Counted from the stretch's first letter, positions 14,943-24,092 are shown. The stretch is DNA of 43,720 nt from Ciceribacter sp. T2.26MG-112.2 (GCF_900492205.1 NZ_UEYQ01000028.1:1-43720), one strand, 5' to 3'. The notes: generated by a model from the letters alone, not told the origin. A program made the numbers and translations.

Positions 14943-15528
14943 CGACGACATTAGCTTCCTCCCTCAGGATGCGGGGCAGGGTCCGTTCCGGCGGCATTGT
15001 GTCCTCCGGCTCGAACGGCGGCAGAAAGACGTAGTGGTCAGGTTCCACATACCAGCGGGCCTCTAGCGGGTGATACACTCCGGGCAATTCGAACCAGTGA
15101 TGGATCCTGACATAATCCCTCGGGTTGGCCGTGATGATCGGAGCGTGGTGAACGATGGAGAGTGAGGCGATCATCAAGTCGTGTCCGAGCCTGCTGTTCC
15201 GACTGCTTCGATCCGCAGTCCACATGTGCCGCAGGCTGGGTATCGAAGTCATCCGTGCGTAGATCTCGGCCACTTCGGGCCCCATCGAGGGAACGACGAA
15301 ATCTTCGGCCATGATCTGCAATATCCAGCGCCTGATGGCCGCCGCCCGCTCCGGATTTCGTTCTCCTAGCAGATAGGCGCCGCGCATCAGCTCTGTGATG
15401 ACCGGAAAGCCGATCCCTAGCCGCCCGATCCCCGCCTCCAGCAGCCAGGGCCGCAGGCCGGGAGGAGAGTGCTGGCTCCCCGATAGACTTACGATATCCG
15501 TATCAAGAAGAAGGATCTGTTCTGGCAT
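14932..15528 (-). CDS. PIN-domain (VapC-like) ribonuclease
   Basis: A 198-residue protein with PIN-domain features: LLLDTDIVSLSG at the N-terminus (D9), PVITELMRGAY (E46), LGHDLMIASLSI (D117), and IITANPRDY (N135/D138) as the last acidic site. VapC-type toxins use these acidic residues to cleave RNA. The C-terminal 55 residues (after HHWFELPGVYHP) are Pro-rich and go beyond the usual 130-140-residue VapC. No VapB-like antitoxin is recognised next to it; the upstream 490 bp show no credible gene. It may be an orphan toxin, or the antitoxin may have been lost. Confidence 0.8.
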   Translation of the reverse strand: MPEQILLLDTDIVSLSGSQHSPPGLRPWLLEAGIGRLGIGFPVITELMRGAYLLGERNPERAAAIRRWILQIMAEDFVVPSMGPEVAEIYARMTSIPSLRHMWTADRSSRNSRLGHDLMIASLSIVHHAPIITANPRDYVRIHHWFELPGVYHPLEARWYVEPDHYVFLPPFEPEDTMPPERTLPRILREEANVVATY

Positions 15529-16021
15529 GTCGCATTCCTATTCCTGATCAAGCTGCGGGTGCGGATCGGATCGGCCCCATCTCAGGCACGTCTGCGCGTT
15601 CCTCCGGCGGAGGTCCGTCAGGCAATGGAGCACGTGGCGCAGGACGCAGGTCATCGACCGCACCCGGGTTGTGTTTGATGCTGCGAAGGGCTCAAGACCC
15701 AATGTGGCTGATGATGCCGAGGGCCACCTGCAATTGTCTTCCGCCCCAGGAGGCCGCGTGTGATGGCGATTGTCCCAGGTGGATCCGATCAAGTCAGAGT
15801 GGCCAGAGATCCGATAGACAATCAGCTCTCATGTTGGGGATCATAGCCGGCGTCACGGAATTTCGACAAGAGAGGTCGCTGAAGAATCTATAGCTGTTAT
15901 AGTTATAGGATTGACTCTGCTCGGCTTTAATTTCTCGGGCGAGCGAGTCGAGTCGCCTCGAATGCGCATTCCGCCTCAACGAAGTGCTGGATTTGTTTTG
16001 CGATGTAACTAGTTATGCCAC
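15529..16021. other. Gene-free stretch between PIN and merR genes
   Basis: A 493-bp region with only short, compositionally odd reading frames, such as an Arg/Ser/Thr-rich 84-codon frame on the minus strand. A short AT-rich stretch (about 15885-15910, with TATAGCTGTTATAGTTATAG) stands out. I recognise no gene, RNA or repeat. It may hold decayed sequence, including a lost antitoxin. Confidence 0.4.
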
Positions 16022-16453
16022 TCAGGTGCCTCCGCCGTGGATGGCGGGCGAAGGGTCTGCCTCATCCCTGGCGAGTACTGCGACAACTCCGTCGTACCCA
16101 TCGCCGTCACCGGCCTCTCGCTTCGAAAGGCGCTCCAGTTCGGTTTCGAGCTTGCGCAGCCGCGTGATCTTCGTCCGGATGGCGGATAGCTGCTCGTCAA
16201 TGATGCGGTCGGCATCAGTGGCGGACATCGCGGGGCGCTGACCAAGCTGGAGCATGTCCCGGATTGCATCGATGGACAGGCCCAAGTCTCGCGACCGAGT
16301 GATGAACGATAGGCGGATCCGGTCTTCCTCGCGGTAGCGTCGCTGATTGCCATCGGAGCGCTCGGGAGGCGAGAGCAGTCCCACACGCTCGTAGTGTCGG
16401 ATCGTGGAAATGTTGGCTCCTGTCGCCCTGGCAAGCTCACCGATCGTAAGCAC
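16022..16453 (-). CDS. MerR-family transcriptional regulator
   Basis: A 143-residue MerR-type activator. The N-terminal winged HTH is typical: LTIGELARATGANISTIRHY, ERVGLLSPPERSDGNQRRY, then RLSFITRSRDLGLSIDAIRD. A dimerisation coiled coil follows (about residues 80-115, IRTKITRLRKLETELERLSK). There are no cysteines for metal or redox sensing, so the signal is unlikely to be a thiophilic metal ion. The start is GTG with GGAGG upstream. No obvious target gene is divergently placed; the TnsA-like/FtsH operon 300 bp away on the plus strand is the nearest candidate, with its promoter in the shared intergenic region. Confidence 0.9.
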   Translation of the reverse strand: MLTIGELARATGANISTIRHYERVGLLSPPERSDGNQRRYREEDRIRLSFITRSRDLGLSIDAIRDMLQLGQRPAMSATDADRIIDEQLSAIRTKITRLRKLETELERLSKREAGDGDGYDGVVAVLARDEADPSPAIHGGGT

Positions 16454-16626
16454 TGAATCCTCCGGAGGTCCGCGAGTGCAAGCCTAGCACAGTTTCCGGG
16501 CTTGGCGAATGTTAGTGCAACGTAGGCAGTAAGGACTCCTCCAACTCGAAGGATTCGATGCCTCGCGCGAGTACTAATATCCGCCTGCGTTGAAATCGCG
16601 TCGCCGGAAATCTTTGCGAGATCGCG

Positions 16627-16655
16627 TTGACAGGCCAAAGTTTGTTCTTTATATG
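16627..16655 (+). promoter_or_regulatory. Sigma70-type promoter for the TnsA-like/FtsH operon
   Basis: A perfect -35 TTGACA (16627-16632), a 17-nt spacer and a -10 TATATG (16650-16655) lie about 105 nt upstream of the first start codon at 16761. It lies in the 307-bp region divergent from merR, so MerR control is possible. No MerR operator dyad centred in the spacer is obvious. The rest of 16454-16760 shows nothing definite. Confidence 0.5.
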
Positions 16656-16760
16656 TTCCGATATGAGCAACATCTGCACCCACACGATACGAATAGGCTG
16701 ACGGATATGCGGGACCGATCCCGCGGTCCACCTATTTTGTTCCTGGTTGGAGACATGGTC

Positions 16761-17384
16761 ATGACGACCTCCCGTGCTCGTGCCGCAAATGAACCTAGCG
16801 ACTTTCGCAAGATCTATCGTCCTTTTCCTCCGTACCCCACTTTGAAATGCGTCGGGCAGCCACTGTTCCGGAACCAGTATGCGCGCGACTATGCGTGCAT
16901 TCTGGACCTTGATCCCGAAGTGATCTCCTGGAAGTGCATGCCTGCTGCCATCGTGAACGACAGCAACGCCGCGCGGCCGCGCTGGTGGCATGTGGACTTC
17001 GCGGTCGAAACCTCGACCGAAGCCTTGCTAGTGGATATCTGGCAGACAACGACAGGCGGGCCAACCTGGCTGCCCAGGGTGGCCGAGCGGATGGGCTACC
17101 GGCTCCAGAACCTGTCGCTGCACGAGATCGATCCCATCCTCTTGCAGAACGCCAAGGATCTCATGCGGTACGTGGGCTCCGAGGTTCCGCTGGGGGACAG
17201 GGTGCGCGTGCTCGCCGCCCTCGACGAGATCGGTTCTCTCACATTTGCCGAGAGCCTGTCGGTCATCCGCGAGAGCATGCCGATGCATTCGATCGTGGCA
17301 CTGATTATTTCCGGCATTCTGGAAGTCGACCTATCGCTAGCTCTCCTCGGACCGGACAGCGTCGTCCGCCGCGCGTCGAAGTGA
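16761..17384 (+). CDS. TnsA-like protein with degenerate nuclease site
   Basis: A 207-residue protein. The ATG at 16761 is 8 nt after GGAG; a second ATG lies two codons upstream. The layout resembles TnsA: an N-terminal nuclease-like part (RNQYARDYACILDLDPEVIS, then RWWHVDFAVETSTEALLVDI) and a C-terminal winged-helix-like part (SLTFAESLSVIRESMPM, ALIISGILEVDLSLALLGPD). In the nuclease part the Glu position looks replaced by Asp, the central Asp is present (HVDF), and no Lys follows, so cleavage activity is doubtful. It is followed after 10 nt by the FtsH-like protease gene. The family call is by pattern and position only; it may be a DNA- or protein-recognition partner. Confidence 0.5.
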   Translation: MTTSRARAANEPSDFRKIYRPFPPYPTLKCVGQPLFRNQYARDYACILDLDPEVISWKCMPAAIVNDSNAARPRWWHVDFAVETSTEALLVDIWQTTTGGPTWLPRVAERMGYRLQNLSLHEIDPILLQNAKDLMRYVGSEVPLGDRVRVLAALDEIGSLTFAESLSVIRESMPMHSIVALIISGILEVDLSLALLGPDSVVRRASK

Positions 17385-17394
17385 GGATGTCGCT

Positions 17395-19269
17395 ATGTCC
17401 AGAACAGCCGTCCAGCGTCCAGCGACGCTCGAGACCCTCACCTATGCCCACGCTATCAAGGTCGCTCTCAGAAGGTGCGGCCTCCTCCTCAAGGCACCTG
17501 ACCGGGACCGGGCGGCGGCGCTCGTGTTGCCTCCGGACTCGGTGTTCGAGAGCTACGAGGTAGCTCTCGGCAAGCTCCTGAAGCAGTTCGAACCCCTAAA
17601 GCAGTATTCGGTCGCGAGGATCGTGATCGACAAGCGGGAGCGGACCTACGCCGCAGAGGCGGTGCTTGAGGTTTCGAGAGGAGAAGGTGTCATTGTCCTC
17701 GTAGAACACGGCGCAGTCATCCCTCAGGAGATCCTGCTGGCCGTCGACCGTGTCGTCGATGTTGGCCCCGTCAAGCCACGGCACCTGGTCGCGGCCGCGA
17801 AGGAGGCGTGGGGCATGGACATCACTCCGGACGATGCCCGGACGCTGTGCTCTCATCCTGCCAGGCATCTGTTCCTGGCCATGCGAAGGGGTCGGCCCGT
17901 CGACGCCGTTCTCAGGAAGCTCTACGAGGCCGCTGCTCCCGTCACCGGTGCATGGGAGCCACGGATCGAAGAGCTCGAAGGATACGGCCTCGCGAAGGAC
18001 TGGGCGCTCGACGTCATCCAGGACCTCACCGCGTGGAAGGAAGGCAACCTCCGCTGGAGGGATGTCGATGGAGGGCTTCTGCTATCGGGGCCGCCGGGGA
18101 CCGGCAAGACACTGTTCGCGAGCGCGCTGGCGCGGTCGTGTGGGGCGACCTTCATGCCCACCTCAAGTGCGAAATGGCAATCTCGGGGGCACCTTGGAGA
18201 CATGCTTGGTGCCATGCGGGCGACTTTCAAGGCTGCGATCGATCAGGCCCCCACCGTGCTCTTCATTGATGAAATCGATGCCATTGGGAACCGCAAGAGG
18301 TTTCGAGGCGACAACGCTGATTATTCGGTGCAGGTCGTGAATGCCTTACTCGAGTTGCTTGACGGCGCCGATGGCCGTGAAGGCGTGGTGGTCGTCGCTG
18401 CTAGCAACTTTCCCGAAAATGTCGATCCCGCGCTTCGAAGACCTGGCCGCCTCGACCGCCATGTCGAGATCCAGCTCCCGGACAGGGCGGCGCGGGAGCA
18501 GATGCTCTCGCTTCACCTCGAAGACGAAATCCCCCGGGAAGATCTCAAGGAGATCGCAGTCGCGCTCGGAGGCTATACGGGCGCACACATCGAGCAGCTC
18601 GTCCGAGACGCGAGACGGATCGCAAGGCGCGCGGGCAGGGAGGTCGATGCCATCGACCTGATCAATCTCGTACCGCCAATGTTGCCACTTCGGGGCGGGG
18701 AACGGCATTCAGTCTGCCTTCATGAGGCCGGGCATGCGGTCGTTGGCCTCGCTCTCGAGATCGGCGTCATCGAGATGATTGTCGTCGCGCAGGAGACCGG
18801 ACATGGGGACGACTCGTCCGGACACGTGAAGTGGATCAAGCCGCGGGTTCACAACCGCAGCAGGAACTCCTACCTCGATGAAATTTGCATGCTGCTGGCC
18901 GGGATGGCGGCAGAGCGGGTCTATCTCGGTACCGAGTTTGACGGTTCCGGCGGGCCTGTCGGGTCCGATATCCAGCGGGCCGTTGATCTCGCCACGCTCA
19001 TGTTCGCGAACCTCGGCCTCGAGGCGTTGCAGTACCACGATGTCACGACCGCGGCTGACCTAGACGAGCTGCGACGTTCTGATCTGGCACTCCGGCAGCG
19101 TGTCGAGCGCCTGCTGGAACAGCAACTCGCGCGTGCCAAGAAAATCATCCGGGAACGGGATGCAGTGATGAACACGCTCGTCGCCTTTATGATGGAGCGA
19201 GAGGTGGTCTTGGGACGGGAAGTACAGCAGCTCTTCCGGGACAATCCCGCCAAGGCGTCGGCGGCGTGA
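17395..19269 (+). CDS. FtsH-like AAA+ zinc metalloprotease without membrane anchor
   Basis: A 624-residue ATP-dependent protease of the FtsH/M41 type. Walker A is GPPGTGKT (about residues 232-239), Walker B is VLFIDEID (about 288-295), and the second region of homology is NVDPALRRPGRLDR with two arginine fingers. The zinc site HEAGH is at about 443-447, with the third ligand probably in GGPVGSDIQRAVDLAT. Genuine FtsH has two N-terminal membrane segments; here the first 220 residues are soluble and unrelated, so it should act in the cytoplasm. It forms a two-gene operon with the TnsA-like gene. It is full length with no missing motif. Confidence 0.9.
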   Translation: MSRTAVQRPATLETLTYAHAIKVALRRCGLLLKAPDRDRAAALVLPPDSVFESYEVALGKLLKQFEPLKQYSVARIVIDKRERTYAAEAVLEVSRGEGVIVLVEHGAVIPQEILLAVDRVVDVGPVKPRHLVAAAKEAWGMDITPDDARTLCSHPARHLFLAMRRGRPVDAVLRKLYEAAAPVTGAWEPRIEELEGYGLAKDWALDVIQDLTAWKEGNLRWRDVDGGLLLSGPPGTGKTLFASALARSCGATFMPTSSAKWQSRGHLGDMLGAMRATFKAAIDQAPTVLFIDEIDAIGNRKRFRGDNADYSVQVVNALLELLDGADGREGVVVVAASNFPENVDPALRRPGRLDRHVEIQLPDRAAREQMLSLHLEDEIPREDLKEIAVALGGYTGAHIEQLVRDARRIARRAGREVDAIDLINLVPPMLPLRGGERHSVCLHEAGHAVVGLALEIGVIEMIVVAQETGHGDDSSGHVKWIKPRVHNRSRNSYLDEICMLLAGMAAERVYLGTEFDGSGGPVGSDIQRAVDLATLMFANLGLEALQYHDVTTAADLDELRRSDLALRQRVERLLEQQLARAKKIIRERDAVMNTLVAFMMEREVVLGREVQQLFRDNPAKASAA

Positions 19270-19393
19270 TCAGGAGTTCCCGCATTCGCAGTGGACGAGG
19301 ATGCTGTAGCGGCACTCGTCCACCCTCCATATGTTCATGACCTGCTCTTCAACCATTTCCTACGAGGTCGAGGTCAGACCAACGGATCTCGCC

Positions 19394-20536
19394 TCAAGGT
19401 AGAGGATTGTAACTGGTCGCGATTGGAAAGTGATCGGATCCATGAAGCCCACACGCTCGCACCGCTTTCGCAGTCGCACCATTCGGCTCGGGCTCAGGGC
19501 ACGTCAGTTGCGGAGCGTGGAAAGCAGAGGCCCTCCCGGCTTCTACGGCGATGTGGTCGATGGCCGCGTCCGCGAATACTTTCTCCTCATAGGTTCTTCC
19601 GAGGCCTTCGGTGAGGACGGAGAAACGGGTCCTGCCAACCAGGGGTTTCGAGAGGATCGCGAACGTGTCATCGAAACCGTCACCTGTGCAGGCCGACGCC
19701 TTGAAGGGAGCCTGCTTGCATTCGAATGGCTGGAGATCGCAGTCTGCGAAGTCTGATCCGACCTTTCCGGGTTCGTAGCTCGTGTTGTAGTCGCCCGCTA
19801 TGATTACGGTACGCCCTTCCGCGACAGCCTCGTCGGCCACTTTTTTCACCGCGGCCACTACCCGTTCGCGCTCGGAAGCATTCCGTTTGTCGGCGGCGAC
19901 CTGCTTAGGGAAGCCATTACGGATTGCATCCTCGAGCGCAGGGGGAACTGCGATCTGCATTCCGGACAACGCGCTCCGCGCGCTCGTCGCTGAAGAGCAA
20001 GCGTTGTTGTTGTTGCTCTTGAGGTGCACCGGAAGGATGGTCAGACCATTGGATAGATCGACACGCAGAGTGCCACGATCGAAGCCGCCTGTCGGTTCGA
20101 CGTTCGAAATTCCGGATGAGGTCAGTAGTTTTTCCTGAACAGCCACCGTGCCGGATGTCCCGAAGACATCGTGCTTGTTGCCGTCCGGAGTGACGTCATA
20201 CTCGGTGACGGAGACGATCGGGATCTTCGAGATCACTGCGACTTCCAGTCCCTGGAAGACATCGGTCTTGGCGATGGCGAAATCCGACACGGCGACGTAG
20301 TGCTCGGGCCATCCGAGATTTTGGGCGGCTATCTCAGCGCCGCGTCTGCCGATTACCTCGACCATCACGATCACGTCCGGCTTGAGCTCGCTGTCGAGGC
20401 TGGCGAAGTCGCCCTTCCTCTCTAGCATAGGCTCTTCGAGGCCAGGCCCTATATTCCACGAAACGATCGTCACCGGATCGGCCGATGCCGATGCCGCCAT
20501 GAGAACGAATGCTGATACCGCTGCGCAAGTCTTCAT
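19394..20536 (-). CDS. Secreted endonuclease/exonuclease/phosphatase (EEP) family protein
   Basis: A 380-residue protein with a clear signal peptide (MKTCAAVSAFVLMAASASA, cleaved before DPVTIVSWN), preceded by GGAGGG before the ATG at 20536. EEP-fold motifs in order: SWNIG (N28), VMVEVIG (E60), LPVHLKSNNNN (His), IIAGDYNTS (Asp/Asn) and HGSDHFPIA (terminal Asp-His). This fold hydrolyses phosphodiester or phosphoester bonds in DNA, RNA, inositol phosphates or sphingomyelin; the substrate cannot be told from sequence. Eight cysteines in the mature protein suggest disulfides and a periplasmic or extracellular site. It stands alone, convergent with the FtsH-like gene. Confidence 0.87.
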   Translation of the reverse strand: MKTCAAVSAFVLMAASASADPVTIVSWNIGPGLEEPMLERKGDFASLDSELKPDVIVMVEVIGRRGAEIAAQNLGWPEHYVAVSDFAIAKTDVFQGLEVAVISKIPIVSVTEYDVTPDGNKHDVFGTSGTVAVQEKLLTSSGISNVEPTGGFDRGTLRVDLSNGLTILPVHLKSNNNNACSSATSARSALSGMQIAVPPALEDAIRNGFPKQVAADKRNASERERVVAAVKKVADEAVAEGRTVIIAGDYNTSYEPGKVGSDFADCDLQPFECKQAPFKASACTGDGFDDTFAILSKPLVGRTRFSVLTEGLGRTYEEKVFADAAIDHIAVEAGRASAFHAPQLTCPEPEPNGATAKAVRACGLHGSDHFPIATSYNPLP

Positions 20537-20978
20537 GGTTCCCTCCATCCCGAATGGAGCACTAATTATCAAAAGTTGTGGCGACCGTCATGTGAAGGTT
20601 CTGTATGCGCCAGGTTGGCAGGCTGGCGCGTGCAGTTAACACCCGGTGCGCCAGATTTCCTTCGATCCCCTCGTGCATTTTGGGACCCAAATTGCCTTCC
20701 GCTTCGCGCCGTCATTCCGGCCGTTGACAATGACTGAAATATATCCCCAAAGCAGCCGCTCGGCCCATGGCTGAATGTCCTGCTCAGAGCGGGTCGTTTC
20801 TGATCTGCTTTTTGGGGACTGCATGATGTAGGCTGACGTTTAGTCGGCCGGTGCACTCAGAGCTATGCGCATCTTGCTGCCGATCCATGAAACGGACAGT
20901 AGCCTAAGGAGCGCAGGGATCGTTTCGATTTTTCCCGACTCAGCGTAGCTTGGAGAACAAGACATCACGTGGGAAACA
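20537..20978. other. Intergenic region between divergent EEP and DUF2235 genes
   Basis: A 442-bp gap between two outward-reading genes, so it must contain both promoters. No RNA gene, repeat or credible ORF was recognised. A TTGACA at 20724 lacks a -10 at proper spacing. Confidence 0.4.
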
Positions 20979-22142
20979 ATGGAATTGTCTAATCTGCAGT
21001 CTGCTCCGAATAAGAAGCTCGCCTTGTTCCTCGACGGAACATGGAATGCAGTCGGCACGAATACAAATGTTTGGCGTCTCCGCTCCCTTTGCGCAGACAA
21101 GGACGCCGAAGGGCGTCAGCAGCTTCGCTATTATGACACTGGCGTCAACGGTGTAATTGGCGGCGGCTTGGGCAAAGGCCTGACGGAGAATGTGCAGGAG
21201 GCCTACAACTGGCTCGTCGAGAATTACGAGGATGGCGATCAAATCTTTATCTTCGGGTTCAGTCGCGGAGCCCATACGGCAAGGAGCCTCGCTGGCTTCA
21301 TTTCCATTTGTGGACTTCTTAAGCCGGGCGGAGCACTAGGTGTTGACCAGCTATATGAGCGTTACCGTAACGACGACGATCGCACGATTTACAAACTTCC
21401 AACCTTCGATTCTCAAAGCATGACGCTCGAGGAGCGCTGGATACTGAAGTATTCGCGACCGGTAGCGATTGAAATGGTAGGAGTCTGGGATACGGTTGGT
21501 GCACTTGGTATTCCGGCTTTCAGTTTCGCCGGGATCAGCACGTCAACGCTCAAGTTTCATCATACCGGTCTCCGTAAACCCGTCAGGCACGGGTTTCATG
21601 CACTCGCAATTGATGAACACCGAGCAAAATTTGCGCCAACACCCTGGACAATCCGAACGAAGACCGGCGCCTCAACGACAGCTCCAATGAGGCCAATTGA
21701 GAGCGTCGAACAGCGCTGGTTCGTAGGTGCTCATGCAAACGTTGGCGGCGGTTGCTTCAACGATACCCTGGCGCAGATACCGCTGCGTTGGATGATGGAG
21801 AAGGCGGCAAATCTGGGACTAGCTTTTCGCAACGAACTTGAACTGGATGGAGATGAACATCGGGGCGCTATCTCGGACTCGTACGTAGAGTTCCTCAGGG
21901 GCGCGTATTCCTGGGTGAGCAAGAGAGACTACCGACCGATTGCACCAGAACCATTTTCCGGAGCCACTGGAACTCATGCGAGGGTCAATGAGACAATCGA
22001 TGCTTCAGTTTTCGCAAGATGGCGGGATGATAGCAACTACCGCCCACCGAATCTTTTAGACTGGGGCAATCGCAAAGGCGTCAATCCTGCGGATATTTTA
22101 GATTCGGTGAGGGCAGACTCACCCGACATCGCTGCGCAGTGA
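20979..22142 (+). CDS. DUF2235 alpha/beta hydrolase
   Basis: A 387-residue protein of the DUF2235 (uncharacterised alpha/beta hydrolase) family. It opens with the family block KKLALFLDGTWNAVGTNTNV and has the nucleophile elbow GFSRGAH (S95). Likely partners are D171 in GVWDTVGALG and H252 in FVGAHANVGGG. Members include type VI secretion phospholipase effectors (Tle1) and many stand-alone cytoplasmic proteins. No signal peptide or T6SS gene is seen here, so a stand-alone role is more likely. The start has GTGGGAAACA upstream. No operon partner is present. Confidence 0.88.
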   Translation: MELSNLQSAPNKKLALFLDGTWNAVGTNTNVWRLRSLCADKDAEGRQQLRYYDTGVNGVIGGGLGKGLTENVQEAYNWLVENYEDGDQIFIFGFSRGAHTARSLAGFISICGLLKPGGALGVDQLYERYRNDDDRTIYKLPTFDSQSMTLEERWILKYSRPVAIEMVGVWDTVGALGIPAFSFAGISTSTLKFHHTGLRKPVRHGFHALAIDEHRAKFAPTPWTIRTKTGASTTAPMRPIESVEQRWFVGAHANVGGGCFNDTLAQIPLRWMMEKAANLGLAFRNELELDGDEHRGAISDSYVEFLRGAYSWVSKRDYRPIAPEPFSGATGTHARVNETIDASVFARWRDDSNYRPPNLLDWGNRKGVNPADILDSVRADSPDIAAQ

Positions 22143-22655
22143 TGAAAGGACTCTGCAATTTCTCAACCTTTCACCCTGAAGAGGTGGCAGCTTCGCGCCA
22201 TTAGCAGACGTGCAGCGCCTAACAGGGCTGACGAGGCATAGCCGCAACATCATACGGGCATTGTCCTAGACCGGGAGATAGCCGGATGCGGTATTTCCGT
22301 CGACATGCTCACTGGCAATCCGATGCCGCTAGAGCGGCCCGCGACGACTGCAATCTTTGGCGTAGGTCGGTGCGACCCCGCCGACAAGATTGACACCGCC
22401 CAAACTGGAACATAAAGAGAACATAAATTCCGCACACGGATTCGGCGGCGTGGTTGTCTTGTGTCCTGCTCGCTGAATTCGTGGCGCGTGATGTCGTCGC
22501 AGGAAGAACCAAATAATGGCATCCGACGTTGATAGTGTAGCGGTCAGACCGTACGCTCAATTCTCGAAGAACCAGTGCAAAACCGACGGTTGATCTTCTC
22601 TGCCTTGCCCGAATCGCGTTAGCGTCGCGAAAGCAAGCATTTCAGGGGAGCAGAA
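22143..22655. other. Gene-free stretch upstream of the dprA-like operon
   Basis: A 513-bp region without a credible ORF or RNA gene. It must hold the promoter for the four-gene operon starting at 22656. The only candidate seen is TTGACA (22390-22395) with CATAAA 15 nt later, which is slightly short spacing and about 240 nt from the start codon. Confidence 0.35.
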
Positions 22656-23420
22656 ATGCTAAATATGGATTTGGATCATGAGGCAGGCGCGACATCAGCG
22701 CCATCCAAAACAGTGGTGAAGCGGTCGGGATACGTCCCGCCTCAGCACGTGACTTCGATTCCGCTTGGCGAACTCATGGAATACGCTGGCCGTCCAATGC
22801 TGAAAGAGCAGGAGGGCCTGTTCAAGAAGCCAGAAGAGCGCGATCCCATGATCTTCTGCTCCGGCGATCTCGGCCTCCTCAAGCTCAAGTCGATCTCCGT
22901 CATCGGCGCACGGTCTGCTTCGACTGAGGCGTTGATGCGCGCGTCGCGCGTTGCGAGGGAGCTGGCAAACGCGGGCGTCGTCGTGACCAGCGGTCTTGCC
23001 AAGGGTATCGATACGGCCGCCCACACCGCCGCGATAAAGGCTGGCGGCCGCACGGTGTCGGTCATAGGCACGCCCTTGGAGAGCGTGTATCCGGCCGAGA
23101 ACGCCGCGTTGCAACGCGAGATCTATGAGAGCCATCTTCTGATCTCTCATCTCCATCCGGGTCAGCGGACGTTCCAATCCGACTTCCCCAAGCGGAATCG
23201 CCTCATGGCGGCGCTCTCCGACGGCAGCGTAATCGTCGAGGCATCAGACACCTCCGGAACGCTCCATCAGGCATCCGAATGCATTCGGCTCGGCCGCTGG
23301 CTGTTCATCATGAAGTCCGTGATGGACAACAAGGACCTGTCGTGGCCTGAGCGGTTTCGACGTGAGCCGAAAACCGTGGTCCTTAGGAGCGTCAACGACA
23401 TCCTCGACCGGATCGCATGA
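22656..23420 (+). CDS. DprA/Smf-like SLOG-domain protein
   Basis: A 254-residue protein containing a DprA-type Rossmann (SLOG) fold. The signature is VTSGLAKGIDTAAHTAAIKA (about residues 110-129), preceded by ISVIGARSAS and followed by FPKRNRLMAALSDGSVIVEA. DprA loads RecA on single-stranded DNA in transformation, but other SLOG proteins bind nucleotides in conflict systems. It lacks the SAM-like N-terminal and winged-helix C-terminal domains of standard DprA (usually about 300-380 residues). GGGGAG precedes the ATG. It is the first gene of a tight operon, and its stop abuts the start of a phosphoribosyltransferase, so a nucleotide-linked signalling role is more likely than competence. Confidence 0.85.
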   Translation: MLNMDLDHEAGATSAPSKTVVKRSGYVPPQHVTSIPLGELMEYAGRPMLKEQEGLFKKPEERDPMIFCSGDLGLLKLKSISVIGARSASTEALMRASRVARELANAGVVVTSGLAKGIDTAAHTAAIKAGGRTVSVIGTPLESVYPAENAALQREIYESHLLISHLHPGQRTFQSDFPKRNRLMAALSDGSVIVEASDTSGTLHQASECIRLGRWLFIMKSVMDNKDLSWPERFRREPKTVVLRSVNDILDRIA

Positions 23421-24092
23421 ATGCGCGTCCATTTCATCAGTGCCTACTACTCAGAGCGGGCCAATAAGCACATCAAAAAACGTCCCCCTGAGTATTGGGA
23501 ATCGTACATGTTCGTCTGGGCCGTCAAGTTCGGCACCTACAAGAACAAGTTCCTGATCCAGATGAAGAACAGGACGGTGAAGGTCACCGCCGCCAACATC
23601 GGCGTCGCACGGGAGATGTTCGGCCTCTTCATAGCCTACTGTCTCAACAAAGATGACAGTGAGGTCGAGGACGACGTCCTACTCATCCCGGTGCCGTCGA
23701 AGGACGCGCTCAAGAACGCAGCCACCTACAGATCGTTGGAAATGCTCGAAGAGGCCATGGTCGGCCGGGACTTCGAGGATCGCGTCACCGACGGCGTGCG
23801 ATGGACGAAGAAATTGGCCAAATCCCATGAAGGTGGGCATCACAACAGGGAATACTGGAAACCGCATCTCGAGGTGATCGCCGACGTCGACGGCAAGGAC
23901 GTCGTTCTCATCGATGACGTCCTGTCAACCGGAGGAACCCTGTTGGCGATGATGGAGGTGCTCGAGGAGGCAGGAGCAAATGTGCTGTTCGCCGTCGTCT
24001 GCGGCAAGACGGTGTACGACTGCCAACTCAAGCCATACGGCCGCCAAGAGATCGAACTGGTGAACGAAATTCACGAATATGAAGGCGAGTGA
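23421..24092 (+). CDS. Phosphoribosyltransferase-domain protein
   Basis: A 223-residue protein with the PRPP-binding motif VVLIDDVLSTGGTL (about residues 161-174), the type I PRTase signature (two acidic residues followed by STGGT). The hydrophobic strand before it and the following helix (LLAMMEVLEEAGANVLFAV) complete the fold. The N-terminal 100 residues (RVHFISAYYSERANKHIKKR) do not match ComF zinc fingers. The ATG immediately follows the stop of the dprA-like gene. The product could be a modified nucleotide or nucleobase; the substrate is unknown. It overlaps the next gene by 4 nt. Confidence 0.83.
   Translation: MRVHFISAYYSERANKHIKKRPPEYWESYMFVWAVKFGTYKNKFLIQMKNRTVKVTAANIGVAREMFGLFIAYCLNKDDSEVEDDVLLIPVPSKDALKNAATYRSLEMLEEAMVGRDFEDRVTDGVRWTKKLAKSHEGGHHNREYWKPHLEVIADVDGKDVVLIDDVLSTGGTLLAMMEVLEEAGANVLFAVVCGKTVYDCQLKPYGRQEIELVNEIHEYEGE

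Noticed and set aside
14157..14951. A 264-codon minus-strand frame opposite the duplicated-domain protein
   Set aside because: The plus-strand frame shows an internal protein-level duplication and a ribosome-binding site; the minus frame does not.
15538..15792. An 84-codon minus-strand frame ahead of the PIN gene, considered as its antitoxin
   Set aside because: It lacks any antitoxin-like DNA-binding pattern and has a ribosome-site-free start and odd composition.
20724..20750. TTGACA as a promoter for the DUF2235 gene
   Set aside because: No -10 hexamer at 16-18 nt; the only AT-rich hexamer is about 9 nt away.
22656..23420. Canonical competence protein DprA
   Set aside because: The protein is short, lacks the usual flanking domains and is locked in an operon with a phosphoribosyltransferase and membrane proteins.
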